This document shows, one piece after another, positions 15,973 through 24,960 of a DNA stretch of 32,730 bases. The first letter of the stretch is position 1; each line of letters opens with the position of its first letter. The stretch comes from an uncultured Halieaceae bacterium (GTDB lineage Bacteria > Pseudomonadota > Gammaproteobacteria > Pseudomonadales > Halieaceae). The DNA lies in contig CAJWQE010000021.1 in assembly GCA_913045375.1 (NCBI GenBank), forward strand, positions 1-32,730. Direction: 5' to 3'. Both the position numbers and the translations under genes were made by a program. The notes under the pieces were generated by a model. It saw nothing but the letters and a program-made list of their open reading frames with translations, was not told where the DNA came from and ran no database searches.

Positions 15973-16701
15973 TTGTTACTCGATCATCTCGTTTTGTTTG
16001 TGGACGACCTAACAACAGCTATCACTCGGTTTGAATCCAAGGGATTTACTGTCACGCCTGGTGGTACCAATGGCCCCACGCATAATGCGCTGATCGTTTT
16101 TTCGAACGACACCTATATCGAACTGATCGCCCTTCAGTCTTCCAGAGCTCGTTTGATCTTGCGATCGTTGCGGCACATTGGCGTGCTGGCCCTGAGGCGA
16201 TGGCTTAAGCGGGATCTTCAAACACGACTGCTTGACTGGATGTCTGGACCTCAAGGGTTGATCGATCTCTGCTTCAGAGGTACTGAACTCAATGAGATCT
16301 CTCACTCTTCCCCGCTTTCCGGCATAGGTCTTACCGACCCTGTTCAATTCAAGCGCCATCGCCCGGACGGATTGGTTGTCCAGTGGACACTCCGAGGTTC
16401 AAACGAGCGTCGCCAACCCTTCTTCATTCAGGACGCAACGCCCATTGACTATCGCATTCCAGCCGGCGATGCGAGAACTCACCCAAATGGTGCGCTTGGA
16501 ATATCCGAGGTGCGCACTGGTGAACTGATTGAACCCGCAGTATCGAATGCAAGAATCTTTCAGGACTCCGCACTTCAACCAGGGTCAATGAGCGTGACTA
16601 TCGTAAGTGAAAGTGACGCCCGCGATCACATTCACGGCCCTGAGTTCTTCAATGCGGACATTCACTTGTTCCCTAAACCCTTGGATCAACAGAAGACCTG
16701 A
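15973..16701 (+). CDS. VOC-superfamily (glyoxalase-like domain) protein
   Basis: 242-residue protein whose N-terminus, LDHLVLFVDDLTTAITRFES followed by KGFTVTPGG and HNALIVFSNDTYIELIAL, is the beta-alpha-beta-beta-beta signature of the VOC fold, glyoxalase-like (Glyoxalase_3) branch. Single-chain members of this length usually contain two modules; function is seldom known. TTG at 15973 is chosen because GGAGG (15962-15966) sits six bases upstream; the TTG at 15967 directly abuts that site and the ATG at 15960 is out of frame. It ends four bases before the DUF938 methyltransferase gene and is probably cotranscribed with it. Confidence 0.75.
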   Translation: MLLDHLVLFVDDLTTAITRFESKGFTVTPGGTNGPTHNALIVFSNDTYIELIALQSSRARLILRSLRHIGVLALRRWLKRDLQTRLLDWMSGPQGLIDLCFRGTELNEISHSSPLSGIGLTDPVQFKRHRPDGLVVQWTLRGSNERRQPFFIQDATPIDYRIPAGDARTHPNGALGISEVRTGELIEPAVSNARIFQDSALQPGSMSVTIVSESDARDHIHGPEFFNADIHLFPKPLDQQKT

Positions 16702-16705
16702 ATCG

Positions 16706-17296
16706 ATGCAGGGTTATTCGCAAGCCGCTGAAAACAATAAAGCGCCGATAGCGGACATCATGGGTAAGCATCTGCCGCCCGACGCATCGGTTTTAGAAAT
16801 AGGTAGTGGCGCGGGCCAGCATGCGCTTCATATGTCGCATGCGTTCCCGGGCATCACTTGGTTACCTTCTGAACGAGAGGCGGTCGTACCAATATTGAAG
16901 GCTAATCTCGCACTTTATGAATCCAACAATATCCAACCACCACTTGTGCTAGACCTTACAGACTTTACCTGGAGCGGTGATCCGGTTGATGCTATCTATG
17001 CGGCTAATGTCATGCATATCGTTTCAGAACCACTTGGAGAACGGTTGGTGCAACTGGCGGCGGACGCTCTCAAGTCCTCGGGCCTGCTAATGCTTTATGG
17101 CCCCTACAAATACAACGGCCAATTCACAACCGAGTCGAATGCCACTTTCGATCAATGGCTCAAAGATCGAGACCCGGCAAGTGGAATACGAGACTTTGAA
17201 GCTGTGGTAGCGACGGCACAATGCACTGGGCTGACACTCACTCAAGATTATGCAATGCCTGCCAACAACCAGATGCTCATATTTGAGCGCGCGTGA
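16706..17296 (+). CDS. DUF938 family SAM-dependent methyltransferase-like protein
   Basis: 196-residue class I methyltransferase fold. Motif I is VLEIGSGAGQHALHMS, the acidic motif region is LPSERE, and AIYAANVMHIVSE and LLMLYGPYKYNG correspond to later motifs. This pattern (YSQAAENNKAPI at the N-terminus, GPYKYNG in the middle, ending NNQMLIFER) is specific to the DUF938 family; the substrate is unknown. The ATG at 16706 lies four bases after the VOC gene stop, so translation is probably coupled; the frame extends upstream to 16607 inside the VOC gene but that part looks non-native. It is convergent with the crotonase gene. Confidence 0.85.
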   Translation: MQGYSQAAENNKAPIADIMGKHLPPDASVLEIGSGAGQHALHMSHAFPGITWLPSEREAVVPILKANLALYESNNIQPPLVLDLTDFTWSGDPVDAIYAANVMHIVSEPLGERLVQLAADALKSSGLLMLYGPYKYNGQFTTESNATFDQWLKDRDPASGIRDFEAVVATAQCTGLTLTQDYAMPANNQMLIFERA

Positions 17297-17348
17297 TTCA
17301 GGCTAGTCTTGTTTCTGTCTGCCCTCTACAGGACAAATGACCTAGCGC

Positions 17349-18146
17349 TCATGCGTCTCGATAGACAGGTGTTCGCTTCTCTATGAAGGCTTGCAGGCCT
17401 TCCTTGAAATCAGCCGAGCTGGAACACATGACCTGATTTCGATTTTCAATGGCCATCGCGGCCTCGAGACTCCCAGCGTCAATAGCCATGTTGAGGCCCT
17501 CCTTCGTCATTCGAAGTCCCATTGGTGAGGTGGCCATCATTTCATCGACAAAGACCTGTGCCGCCTCATCGAGCGCCTCATCGGCCACCACTTGGTTTAC
17601 CAGCCCAACAGCGAGGGCTCGCTCTGCGTTGACAAACCGTCCGGTCATCATCATTTCGGAAGCTATCGTGACGCCTACCAGTCGCGGCAGGAAATAACTC
17701 ACACCCATATCACAGGAGGACAGACCAATTTTGATGAACGCGGAGTTCATTTTCATGCTCTCCCCCGCGATACGAATATCCGAGGCCAGCGCGAAGGCAA
17801 AGCCGCCACCACTTGCAGCCCCGTGAACAAGGGAAATAATGGGTTGAGGGCATCGTCGCATTTTGATGTACACGTCAGCCAAGTGGCCTTGGAAACCAAA
17901 TCCCCCACCAAATGGCGCCTCCACCAAGCCTGCATGGTCTTTGATGTCGAGCCCTGCGCAGTAAGCACGTCCTGCTCCCTTCATCACCACAACGCGACAA
18001 GTACGGTCCTGAAACAGTCCTGAAAAGTAGTCTCTTAGTTCCGTCGCCATCTGAGTATTGATCGCATTGAGGCTCTCGGGTCGATTCAACGTTAACCAGT
18101 GAACACCACCCTTCGCCTCCACGCTGATCGTTTGATAGTCAAACAT
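17349..18146 (-). CDS. enoyl-CoA hydratase/isomerase (crotonase) family protein with atypical active site
   Basis: 265-residue crotonase. The oxyanion-hole segments are intact: YCAGLDIKD and HGAASGGGFAFALASD. The two glutamates that catalyse hydration in classical enoyl-CoA hydratases appear to be missing: the first falls in GGGFAFA and the second in SAFIKIGLSSCDMG, where instead an Asp follows. This resembles a mycobacterial-type EchA subgroup with the IGLSxCDxGVSYxLPR motif, whose reactions vary. The ATG at 18146 is chosen because the conserved N-terminus FDYQTISVE starts there and GGA lies eight bases upstream; an earlier start at 18212 adds untypical sequence. Annotating it as a simple beta-oxidation hydratase would be unsafe. 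Confidence 0.82.
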   Translation of the reverse strand: MFDYQTISVEAKGGVHWLTLNRPESLNAINTQMATELRDYFSGLFQDRTCRVVVMKGAGRAYCAGLDIKDHAGLVEAPFGGGFGFQGHLADVYIKMRRCPQPIISLVHGAASGGGFAFALASDIRIAGESMKMNSAFIKIGLSSCDMGVSYFLPRLVGVTIASEMMMTGRFVNAERALAVGLVNQVVADEALDEAAQVFVDEMMATSPMGLRMTKEGLNMAIDAGSLEAAMAIENRNQVMCSSSADFKEGLQAFIEKRTPVYRDA

Positions 18147-18300
18147 TGTTATTCCACATTTTCTTAGCCTTGTTCGATGTCCGAGTGTCCACAAACCGTG
18201 CATGACACGCAATATGGTTTATTGCTTCATGCAGTTTTGACACTTTCGGGTAGCTTTAGCTGTACTTTTTGATAGCTTGCCGGTATCGATATACAAAAGA

Positions 18301-18318
18301 TTGTCTGAGCTAAGACAA
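18301..18318 (+). promoter_or_regulatory. near-perfect 18-base palindrome before the 48-aa gene
   Basis: TTGTCTGAGCTAAGACAA is self-complementary at 16 of 18 positions. It lies about where transcription would start from a possible promoter, TTGATA (18269-18274) and TATACA (18290-18295) with a 15-base spacer, and just before GAGGGGG (18320-18326). Operator or leader hairpin. Confidence 0.45.
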
Positions 18319-18331
18319 CGAGGGGGCAAAA

Positions 18332-18478
18332 GTGAGCACGACCGAAGAGAGACGACAGGGTGAACGACGTCAGGGCGAGCGTCGGCAAAACGAAGATCGC
18401 CGCAAAGAGCCCAGAGATACGCCTGAAAGACGCCAAGAAGAACGTCGAAAAAGTGAACGTCGCGCCTCCTCATCGTAA
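18332..18478 (+). CDS. 48-aa Glu/Arg repeat protein, unknown
   Basis: GTG start preceded by GAGGGGG at five bases. The product begins MSTTEERRQGERRQGERRQN and ends SERRASSS; the unit xERRx recurs about seven times, giving a strongly charged, probably helical, low-complexity peptide with balanced positive and negative residues. There is no cysteine, membrane helix or known domain. Such charged repeats occur as linkers in larger bacterial proteins, but here the frame is closed at both ends and has its own ribosome binding site. It lies between the divergent crotonase gene and the secreted protein gene at 18579. RNA binding is conceivable, without evidence. Confidence 0.5.
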   Translation: MSTTEERRQGERRQGERRQNEDRRKEPRDTPERRQEERRKSERRASSS

Positions 18479-18578
18479 GTGCTGGCAAAAAAGCCTCCGG
18501 CTATACTCCTGCTTCCTGCCTGTTAAGTAGTGCTAATCGCGCTAAAGTCACGGAACCAAAGAACGCGGGGACTGCACT

Positions 18579-19088
18579 ATGGCCACACTTAAGACAGCAT
18601 CAATCTGGCTGCTTGGAGCCCTGCTGGGTTCGGCAGTCGCTAACGCCTCCGCGCAGAGTCTAGGGAATCTTGCTCAATACCCACCCACACCCGCTCAGCT
18701 AACAATAACCACGTCAAACGAGGGGTATCCGGTAATTGAACCATCGGTCATAGAACTGGACTCGGGAAATTATTATCGACTCACTATCAGCTGCCCTGAT
18801 GTTAAGGGAGACCTCAGCGGGTGGCGGGTGGAAATGCCTCAACTGCTAAACAATTCGCATCTGAGACTCGTCGCGGTGGGCGATATGGAGATTCATCTTC
18901 AGGGTCTGAGTTTCAATGCGATCGAATGCGATGAGATTGGCTCAGCCTCAGTGAGTTTCGTTCCCATCAAGCCAGGCAGCTATCCGCTCTACGTGGGTAA
19001 CGTGCCACTCTCTCTGGGACGCCCCATGGGGGAAGCCGGGGTTCAAACGCGAGGTAAATATTTGATTTCAGAGGTAAAGGTACGATAG
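18579..19088 (+). CDS. secreted cupredoxin-like protein without copper ligands
   Basis: 169-residue precursor with a clear signal peptide (TASIWLLGALLGSAVANASA, cleavage near residue 26). The mature part is beta-rich and ends SVSFVPIKPGSYPLYVGNVP, which follows the last strands of cupredoxins, where FxxxxPGxYxYxCG normally supplies the copper cysteine. Here that cysteine position is Val (YVG) and no His/Met set is apparent, so metal binding at the classical site is unlikely. Two cysteines (SCPD and IECDE) might form a disulfide. Periplasmic or extracellular; function unknown. GGGG about ten bases before the ATG may serve as the ribosome binding site. Confidence 0.65.
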   Translation: MATLKTASIWLLGALLGSAVANASAQSLGNLAQYPPTPAQLTITTSNEGYPVIEPSVIELDSGNYYRLTISCPDVKGDLSGWRVEMPQLLNNSHLRLVAVGDMEIHLQGLSFNAIECDEIGSASVSFVPIKPGSYPLYVGNVPLSLGRPMGEAGVQTRGKYLISEVKVR

Positions 19089-19362
19089 TCACCCAATGTA
19101 CTCGGAAAAAGTTTTGGTCTGACACATCAGTCGACAGTAGCTTGAGCACCGAGTCTCAGATAGATAACCAACCACCTAATGGCCCCCTTAGTTGGGACCT
19201 CGAGAAACATGTGGGTCACCATTGACAGCCACAGCCCCATAGACTCCGTGAATCATGCCCTCTGACCAAACCGCACTCTGCTTCGCCTCTGAAACTTGCT
19301 AGCCAGAGGGTCGGGAGATTCGATTGCAAGAAGCCCCTCGATTAAGAAGCGCTTTTTGATGA

Positions 19363-20010
19363 TTATGACGCGACAGCTAAACCGTATTCTTGGCTAGCGT
19401 CTTGAATCCATAGCCAGATGTAATCTGCAAAACTGCGACGTACCACCAGCTCAAATTCGGACTCACCAGTACGCCGAATAACAGCCCCCGACTTAGCGAA
19501 CACGGTTGAAACAACCTTACCCACCGGGAACTCTGAGTCATGCAGATCAACCGGAGTAGACTTCTTGAGCATATCGACAACATGTCTGCCGCGTAGCTTG
19601 TAGACCGTCATACCACCACTTCCATTTACCAATGAGTGATGACCATTCATCTCTGCTCGGAAACGCGTTTCAAGATCAAACACCTGATCGTTAGGGAGAG
19701 AGATCAACCACTCATCGGGCGCGATCCAACGCACGACCAAATCACCTTGCTCAACACTGGTGAGTGGGGTCAGTGGAAGCGCAATACCCAAAATTGTCTG
19801 CGCAACCGCAATCAATGGCGAACTTGGTTCACAACGCAAAGTAAGATGGCCCAGGAGGCCCGCTTCGCTAAATACAACACCTGCATCACCGTTAGACTGA
19901 TCAGTAATATCTGCCAAACCTACATGGTGCAGTGGTGATTCACCGCGCACATCCGCGTCAGAGCCGGGCACCTGATTCATAATCGCAACAGCGCTATTCG
20001 TTTCAGACAT
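19363..20010 (-). CDS. soxG: sarcosine oxidase gamma subunit
   Basis: 215-residue small subunit of heterotetrameric sarcosine oxidase. ESPLHHVGL, GHLTLRC, LGIALPLTP and RWIAPDEWLISLP form the recognisable SoxG/GcvT-like pattern. The ATG at 20010 overlaps the soxA stop by eight bases and is preceded by GGGAGAG, so translation is coupled to soxA; the frame begins at 20034 but those residues are redundant. It is the last gene of the soxBDAG operon. The folate genes that often follow (such as purU, folD, glyA) are not present within the next several kilobases. Confidence 0.9.
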   Translation of the reverse strand: MSETNSAVAIMNQVPGSDADVRGESPLHHVGLADITDQSNGDAGVVFSEAGLLGHLTLRCEPSSPLIAVAQTILGIALPLTPLTSVEQGDLVVRWIAPDEWLISLPNDQVFDLETRFRAEMNGHHSLVNGSGGMTVYKLRGRHVVDMLKKSTPVDLHDSEFPVGKVVSTVFAKSGAVIRRTGESEFELVVRRSFADYIWLWIQDASQEYGLAVAS

Positions 20011-23000
20011 TTTGACGCTCTCCCGCAGGGTCAAGGAACACCGGGCTACAAATTTCCGCTTCTATTACGCGACCATCAGCCAGCGGGTAATAGACTTTTT
20101 CGCCCATGCGATCTAGCCCCCCTTTAACGAGACCCATCGCAATACTGTGTCCAAGGTTGGCACTCCAGTAACTCGACGTAACATGGCCTACCATCGGCAT
20201 TGGAATCGGTGCCTTTGGATCAAACACACCCTGAGCGCCCTCTGGTAGAACAACGTTAGGATCTGTCGTTTTAAGACCAACAAGCTGCTTACGGTTTTCG
20301 CGAACACAATCTTCACGAGCCATACCGCGCTTGCCAATAAAGCTAAACGGTTTTTGCTGCGAGACTGCCCATCCCATACCCAAATCATAAGGATGCACAG
20401 AACCGTCCGTATCCTGACCTGCGATGATGAAGCCCTTCTCTGCACGAAGAATGTGCATCGTTTCTGTACCGTACGGCGTCAGGTTGTACTTCTCACCTGC
20501 CTCGAATAGTTTTTCCCACACGTGTAGACCGAAGTTGGCCTGTACGTTGATCTCAAACGACATTTCACCTGTGAATGAAATACGGAATACACGAGCGGGT
20601 ACACCTGCAACCGTCATTTCACGCCAATCCATGTAACCGAAGTTCTCGGCAGATACATCGTAGTCAGTCAATTCTGCAATGAGCTTACGGCTGTTGGGAC
20701 CTGAGATAGTCATGGTCGCCCAGTGATCCGTTACCGTATTGAAGTACACCTCCAACTCTGGCCACTCAGTCTGATGGTAAAGCTCAAGCCATTCATAGAC
20801 GCGAGCTGCACCGCCCGTTGTGGTGGTCATGATGAAGTGGTTATCACCTAAACAGGCCGTAACACCGTCATCAAAGACCATGCCGTCCTCACCACACATC
20901 AAGCCGTAACGACACCTACCGACAGCAAGCTTCGCCCAGGCATTGGTGTATACGCGACCCAGGAATTCGCGTGCATCTTTACCTTGGATATCGATTTTGC
21001 CAAGCGTTGACGCATCCAGAATGCCGACTGACTCACGCGTTGCAAGACACTCACGATCAAGTGACTGCTGCATCGTCTCGCCAGCTTTGGGGAAGTACCA
21101 AGGACGTTTCCACTGACCCACATCTTCAAACTTAGCCCCGTTTGCAACATGCCATGAGTGCATGGCAGTGAAACGCTCAGGGTCAAACAACTCACCACGA
21201 TCGCGACCCACAATCGCACCAAACGTGACGGGCGTGTAGTTAGGTCGGAACATGGTTGTGCCGGTCTCGGGTATCGTTTTACCCAGCGCCTTAGCGGTGA
21301 TTGCCATACCGTTAATGTTGCCCAACTTACCCTGGTCTGTGCCAAAGCCCATCGCTGTGTAGCGTTTAACGTGCTCGATTGACTCGAAACCCTCGCGACA
21401 AGAGAGCTCGATGCCGGCAGCGGTTACATCATTCTGATAATCAACGAACTGCTTAGGCGCTAGTGCTGTGCGCTTAACATGGGGCACGTGGAACAAGGTC
21501 ATTGCTGGATATTGCGCAATCGCTTCTGTCGCTGGAACGACAACGTCAACTGCAGATTTACCAAGAGCATCAATGGCTGTTTTGGCGGCTTCGATACCCT
21601 GGGCAATCGCACCAGCGGTTGTGTACTCGCCATTTGCAGCACCTGCTGTGAGGCGCTTCTCGACAGTAGGGCCTGCAAGGAAACCAAGAATCTCCTCATT
21701 CCATACAGGGCGGCTACCACAGTGTCCTGCAAGGTGAATCACCGGGCTCCAACCACCACTGCTAGCGACAGTGTCGGCACCTAGTTTCGTCACGGAGCCA
21801 GTGACCATGTCTCCATCAGCACTGATGGGCGCCACAGAGACACCTGTAACACGCTTGGCACCTGCAACATCGATAACGGCAGAGCCCGTAATGACATTAA
21901 TGCCAAGATCCATAGCTTTCGCTACGCACGCACCTTTCGGACTCTGACGCGTATCAACGATAGCGATGACTTTACGACCCGCTTCATGCCAATCGAATGC
22001 TGCCTGATAGCCGCCGTCATTGGTTGTCATCAAAACAAGTTCGTTACCGGGTACAACACCGTAACGGTTGATGTAAGTTGATACCGCGTTGGCCACCATA
22101 CAACCGGGGACATCGTTATTACCAAATACCAGTGGACGCTCGTGAGCACCGGTGGCGAGTACAACCCACTTTGCCCGGACACGATGAAGGCGCTGACGAG
22201 CCTTACCCGTTGGCGCTTTATCAGCAATGTGGTCTGTACAACGCTCATGAATGGTAAGGAAATTGTGGTCGTGATACCCGTTAACCGTTGATCGTGGCAG
22301 TAACACGACATCTTTGTTTGCGCCTAACTCATCGACAGTACTGCTAACCCACGCATCCGCGGGTGCACCATCAAGTGTCTCTTTGCTGCTTAACAGGCTA
22401 CCGCCAAACTCGGACTGCTCATCAGCGAGAATAACGCGAGCACCAGAGCGAGCTGCCGTAAGTGCCGCTGCGAGACCGGCAGGCCCTGCACCCACAACTA
22501 GCACATCGCAGTGCTGGTTAACTTTGTCGTATAGGTCTGGATCAGTCTCATATGATGTTCGACCAAGACCTGCAGCTTTGCGGATAAACTTCTCATAAGT
22601 CTCCCACATGTTTTGTGGGAACATGAACGTCTTGTAGTAGAAGCCTGGGGGCATGATCTTGCCGCCAACTTTGCCTACATAGCTCATTAAGTCGGTATCA
22701 ACGCTGGGCCAACCATTGACTGCGCCTGATACGAGGCCGTCGAATAGCTCCTGCTGAGTCGCGCGAACGTTTGGCACCTGAGTCGCTTCGGTCGAGCCCA
22801 ACTGCATGATTGCATTTGGCTCTTCAGCGCCTGCGGCCATAATGCCGCGTGGACGACTGTATTTAAAACTGCGGCCCACAACATCGATGCCATTTGCTAG
22901 CAGGGCAGAAGCGAGGGTATCGCCCTCAAAACCTTGAAGGTTTTTACCGTTGTAAACAAACGACATCGGTTGATCACGGTTGATGCGGCCACCTGACTGG

Positions 23001-23020
23001 AGGCGATTTTTCTGTGACAT
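20003..23020 (-). CDS. soxA: sarcosine oxidase alpha subunit
   Basis: 1005-residue large subunit of the enzyme that oxidatively demethylates sarcosine to glycine, forming 5,10-methylene-tetrahydrofolate (or formaldehyde) and hydrogen peroxide. The N-terminal ferredoxin-like domain (FVYNGKNLQGFEGDTLASAL) lacks cluster cysteines, as is normal in SoxA. A dinucleotide-binding motif VVGAGPAGLAAAL (GAGPAG at 177-182) follows, with a second oxidoreductase half (GAHERPLVFGNNDVPG). The C-terminal third is a GcvT-like folate-binding domain (TMTISGPNSRKLIAEL, RISFTGEMSFEINV). It starts 14 bases after soxD and overlaps soxG. Length and order match the family. Confidence 0.96.
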   Translation of the reverse strand: MSQKNRLQSGGRINRDQPMSFVYNGKNLQGFEGDTLASALLANGIDVVGRSFKYSRPRGIMAAGAEEPNAIMQLGSTEATQVPNVRATQQELFDGLVSGAVNGWPSVDTDLMSYVGKVGGKIMPPGFYYKTFMFPQNMWETYEKFIRKAAGLGRTSYETDPDLYDKVNQHCDVLVVGAGPAGLAAALTAARSGARVILADEQSEFGGSLLSSKETLDGAPADAWVSSTVDELGANKDVVLLPRSTVNGYHDHNFLTIHERCTDHIADKAPTGKARQRLHRVRAKWVVLATGAHERPLVFGNNDVPGCMVANAVSTYINRYGVVPGNELVLMTTNDGGYQAAFDWHEAGRKVIAIVDTRQSPKGACVAKAMDLGINVITGSAVIDVAGAKRVTGVSVAPISADGDMVTGSVTKLGADTVASSGGWSPVIHLAGHCGSRPVWNEEILGFLAGPTVEKRLTAGAANGEYTTAGAIAQGIEAAKTAIDALGKSAVDVVVPATEAIAQYPAMTLFHVPHVKRTALAPKQFVDYQNDVTAAGIELSCREGFESIEHVKRYTAMGFGTDQGKLGNINGMAITAKALGKTIPETGTTMFRPNYTPVTFGAIVGRDRGELFDPERFTAMHSWHVANGAKFEDVGQWKRPWYFPKAGETMQQSLDRECLATRESVGILDASTLGKIDIQGKDAREFLGRVYTNAWAKLAVGRCRYGLMCGEDGMVFDDGVTACLGDNHFIMTTTTGGAARVYEWLELYHQTEWPELEVYFNTVTDHWATMTISGPNSRKLIAELTDYDVSAENFGYMDWREMTVAGVPARVFRISFTGEMSFEINVQANFGLHVWEKLFEAGEKYNLTPYGTETMHILRAEKGFIIAGQDTDGSVHPYDLGMGWAVSQQKPFSFIGKRGMAREDCVRENRKQLVGLKTTDPNVVLPEGAQGVFDPKAPIPMPMVGHVTSSYWSANLGHSIAMGLVKGGLDRMGEKVYYPLADGRVIEAEICSPVFLDPAGERQNV

Positions 23021-23034
23021 TGCTCGCTACTCCA

Positions 23035-23331
23035 CTAAACCTTGTCTGCCGGACTCACGACGGATGGCTGCTCGCCAACCTTATAAACCTCTTTGATCTC
23101 GTAGGTAACGGTATCGCGCGTTACGTTGAAGAACTTGCGGCAACCTGCGTTATGAACCCAGAGTTCATGATGCAGACCACGAGGGTTCTTGCGAAAGTAG
23201 AGGTAATTCCCCCACTCCTCGTCTGAAAGTGCTTCAGGATCCACTGGTCGTGCTATGTGGGCCTGGCCTTTAACGTGAAACTCTTCTTCTTCACGGTGCT
23301 CACAGCAGTGTGGACAATAAATATGAAACAT
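23035..23331 (-). CDS. soxD: sarcosine oxidase delta subunit
   Basis: 98-residue zinc-binding subunit. The expected ligands are visible as C6 and C9 (YCPHC), H60 and C64 (VHNAGC). The middle contains EEWGNYLYFRKNPRGLHHELW, the most conserved segment of SoxD. AGGAG eight bases before the ATG is a strong ribosome binding site. It lies 11 bases after soxB and 14 before soxA. The extra basic and acidic run at HREEEEFH is normal for the family. Confidence 0.95.
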   Translation of the reverse strand: MFHIYCPHCCEHREEEEFHVKGQAHIARPVDPEALSDEEWGNYLYFRKNPRGLHHELWVHNAGCRKFFNVTRDTVTYEIKEVYKVGEQPSVVSPADKV

Positions 23332-23342
23332 TGCATCAACTC

Positions 23343-24596
23343 CTAGTGAGCTACACCAGCTGCACCATGCTCATCGACAAGTGCGCCAGTATGGAATCGG
23401 AACATCGAGAACGGCTTGGCCAATGGGTGCATGTCACCTTTAGCAAGTGAGGCGGCAAACACATGACCAGAACCCGGAGTGGCTTTGAAACCACCCGTAC
23501 CCCATCCACAGTTAAAGTAGAGGTTTTTGATGGGCGTCTCGCTGATGATGGGGCAGGCGTCAGGGCAGGTATCAACGATCCCGCCCCACTGACGGTTCAT
23601 GCGCACGCGACTGAAGATTGGGAACAGCTCAAGAATCGCTTGGAGCGTATGCTCAATCGTTGGGAATGAGCCACGTTGCCCGTAACCGTTGTAACCATCG
23701 ATACCCGCGCCAATAACCAAGTCACCTTTATCGGATTGGCTTATGTAACCGTGTACGTGGTTAGACATAACAACCGTATCGAGAATCGGTTTGACCGGCT
23801 CAGAAACAAGTGCCTGCAACGGGTGCGACTCAAGCGGCAATTCAAAACCACCCATTGCGGCGATAACGCTGGAGTTACCGGCAGTAACAGAACCCACTCG
23901 CTCAGCACGAATGTCACCGTAGCGATTAGTCCTGACGCCAACACAAGTGCCATCTTCGATAATGAGGTCAGTCACTTCTGTCTGCTGAAAGATGTCCACG
24001 CCGTGAGCATCCGCTCCACGTGCATAGCCCCACGCAACGGCGTCGTGACGTGCAACACCAGCACGCGGCTGCCAAGAGGCACCTAATACGGGATAACGGG
24101 TATTAGCAGAGCAGTCCATGTGCGGAACAATCTCTTGAACCTGCTTCGCATCCAGCGCCTCACTATCGATACCATTCAGACGATTAGCGTTAACACGTCG
24201 ATGAATGTCGCGCATGTCTTGAAGCGTATGACCAAGGTTCAACACACCACGCTGTGAGAACATCACGTTGTAGTTAAGGTCTTGCGATAGGCCCTCCCAC
24301 AGACCCATAGCGTGTTCGTAAAGATGAGCTGCCTCATCCCATAGGTAATTTGAGCGAACGATGGTCGTATTGCGCCCGGTGTTACCACCGCCCAGGTAAC
24401 CTTTTTCGACCACTGCAACGTTAGTGACACCAAATTCTTTCGCTAGGTAATAGGCAGTCGCCAAACCATGCCCGCCGCCGCCAATGACAATGACGTCATA
24501 TTGTTTCTTCGGCGTCGGATTCCGCCATGCGCGTTGCCAATTCTCATGATGGCTAAGACTGTGTTTGATCAGCCCGAAACCAGAATAGTGCTGCAT
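23343..24596 (-). CDS. soxB: sarcosine oxidase beta subunit
   Basis: 417-residue FAD-dependent DAO-family subunit that oxidises the amine. The FAD dinucleotide site is [18 protein letters not shown], with [17 protein letters not shown] after it. H184 in [14 protein letters not shown] corresponds to the histidine that binds FMN covalently in characterised heterotetrameric enzymes. The C-terminus carries [16 protein letters not shown], closing the FAD site. It is the first gene of the operon; GAGGGAG sits eight bases before the ATG. The 364 bases upstream are noncoding and should contain the operon promoter. Confidence 0.96.
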   Translation of the reverse strand: MQHYSGFGLIKHSLSHHENWQRAWRNPTPKKQYDVIVIGGGGHGLATAYYLAKEFGVTNVAVVEKGYLGGGNTGRNTTIVRSNYLWDEAAHLYEHAMGLWEGLSQDLNYNVMFSQRGVLNLGHTLQDMRDIHRRVNANRLNGIDSEALDAKQVQEIVPHMDCSANTRYPVLGASWQPRAGVARHDAVAWGYARGADAHGVDIFQQTEVTDLIIEDGTCVGVRTNRYGDIRAERVGSVTAGNSSVIAAMGGFELPLESHPLQALVSEPVKPILDTVVMSNHVHGYISQSDKGDLVIGAGIDGYNGYGQRGSFPTIEHTLQAILELFPIFSRVRMNRQWGGIVDTCPDACPIISETPIKNLYFNCGWGTGGFKATPGSGHVFAASLAKGDMHPLAKPFSMFRFHTGALVDEHGAAGVAH

Positions 24597-24960
24597 GCGA
24601 CCAGCTCCCTCTAAATTTTTTTACAGTCTAAAGCCGCCCAAATTGAGTGTGTTATGCGTGTGCAAAGTAGGCAGGACAGTTTGCTCTGACTTTTCAGTGA
24701 ACGTTGTAAATTTTTGTTTTTAGCGCCTCATCCCAGGCTATCTCACAACTTCTAAATGATCTGCGAATTCGCGCGCGATTGTGACACATTGCCCCTCGTG
24801 AAAACCACGATTTGTGCTTATTAGAGAGCCTAAATTTAGGCAGAAATTAACAAGCATGGATTGTGAAAAATCGGTGAAATTTTGCTCATCTCTACTACTG
24901 TATTTCAGCACGCAGAGATCACCCGATATCTGCGTGGACTATGGCGCATAGCGAAGCGGC
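24597..24960. promoter_or_regulatory. soxBDAG upstream region with perfect palindrome
   Basis: 364 bases without a gene, A/T-rich near soxB. GCCTAAATTTAGGC (24828-24841) is a perfect 14-base palindrome and the best operator candidate. TCGTG-AAAAC-CACGA (24796-24810) is a short perfect hairpin. CGCAGAGAT-CACCCG-ATATCTGCG (24911-24934), just after the cysteine-synthase-like gene, has one mismatch and no U tract, so it is a weak terminator at best. No convincing -35/-10 pair was identified. Confidence 0.5.

Noticed and set aside
19127..19240. 37-codon minus-strand frame starting MGLWLSMVTHMFLEVP in the gap before soxG
   Set aside because: The peptide looks protein-like and GGAG is nearby, but the spacing to the ATG is too short and an overlapping frame looks equally plausible. 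No support without conservation data. The gap (19089-19362) shows nothing else clear.
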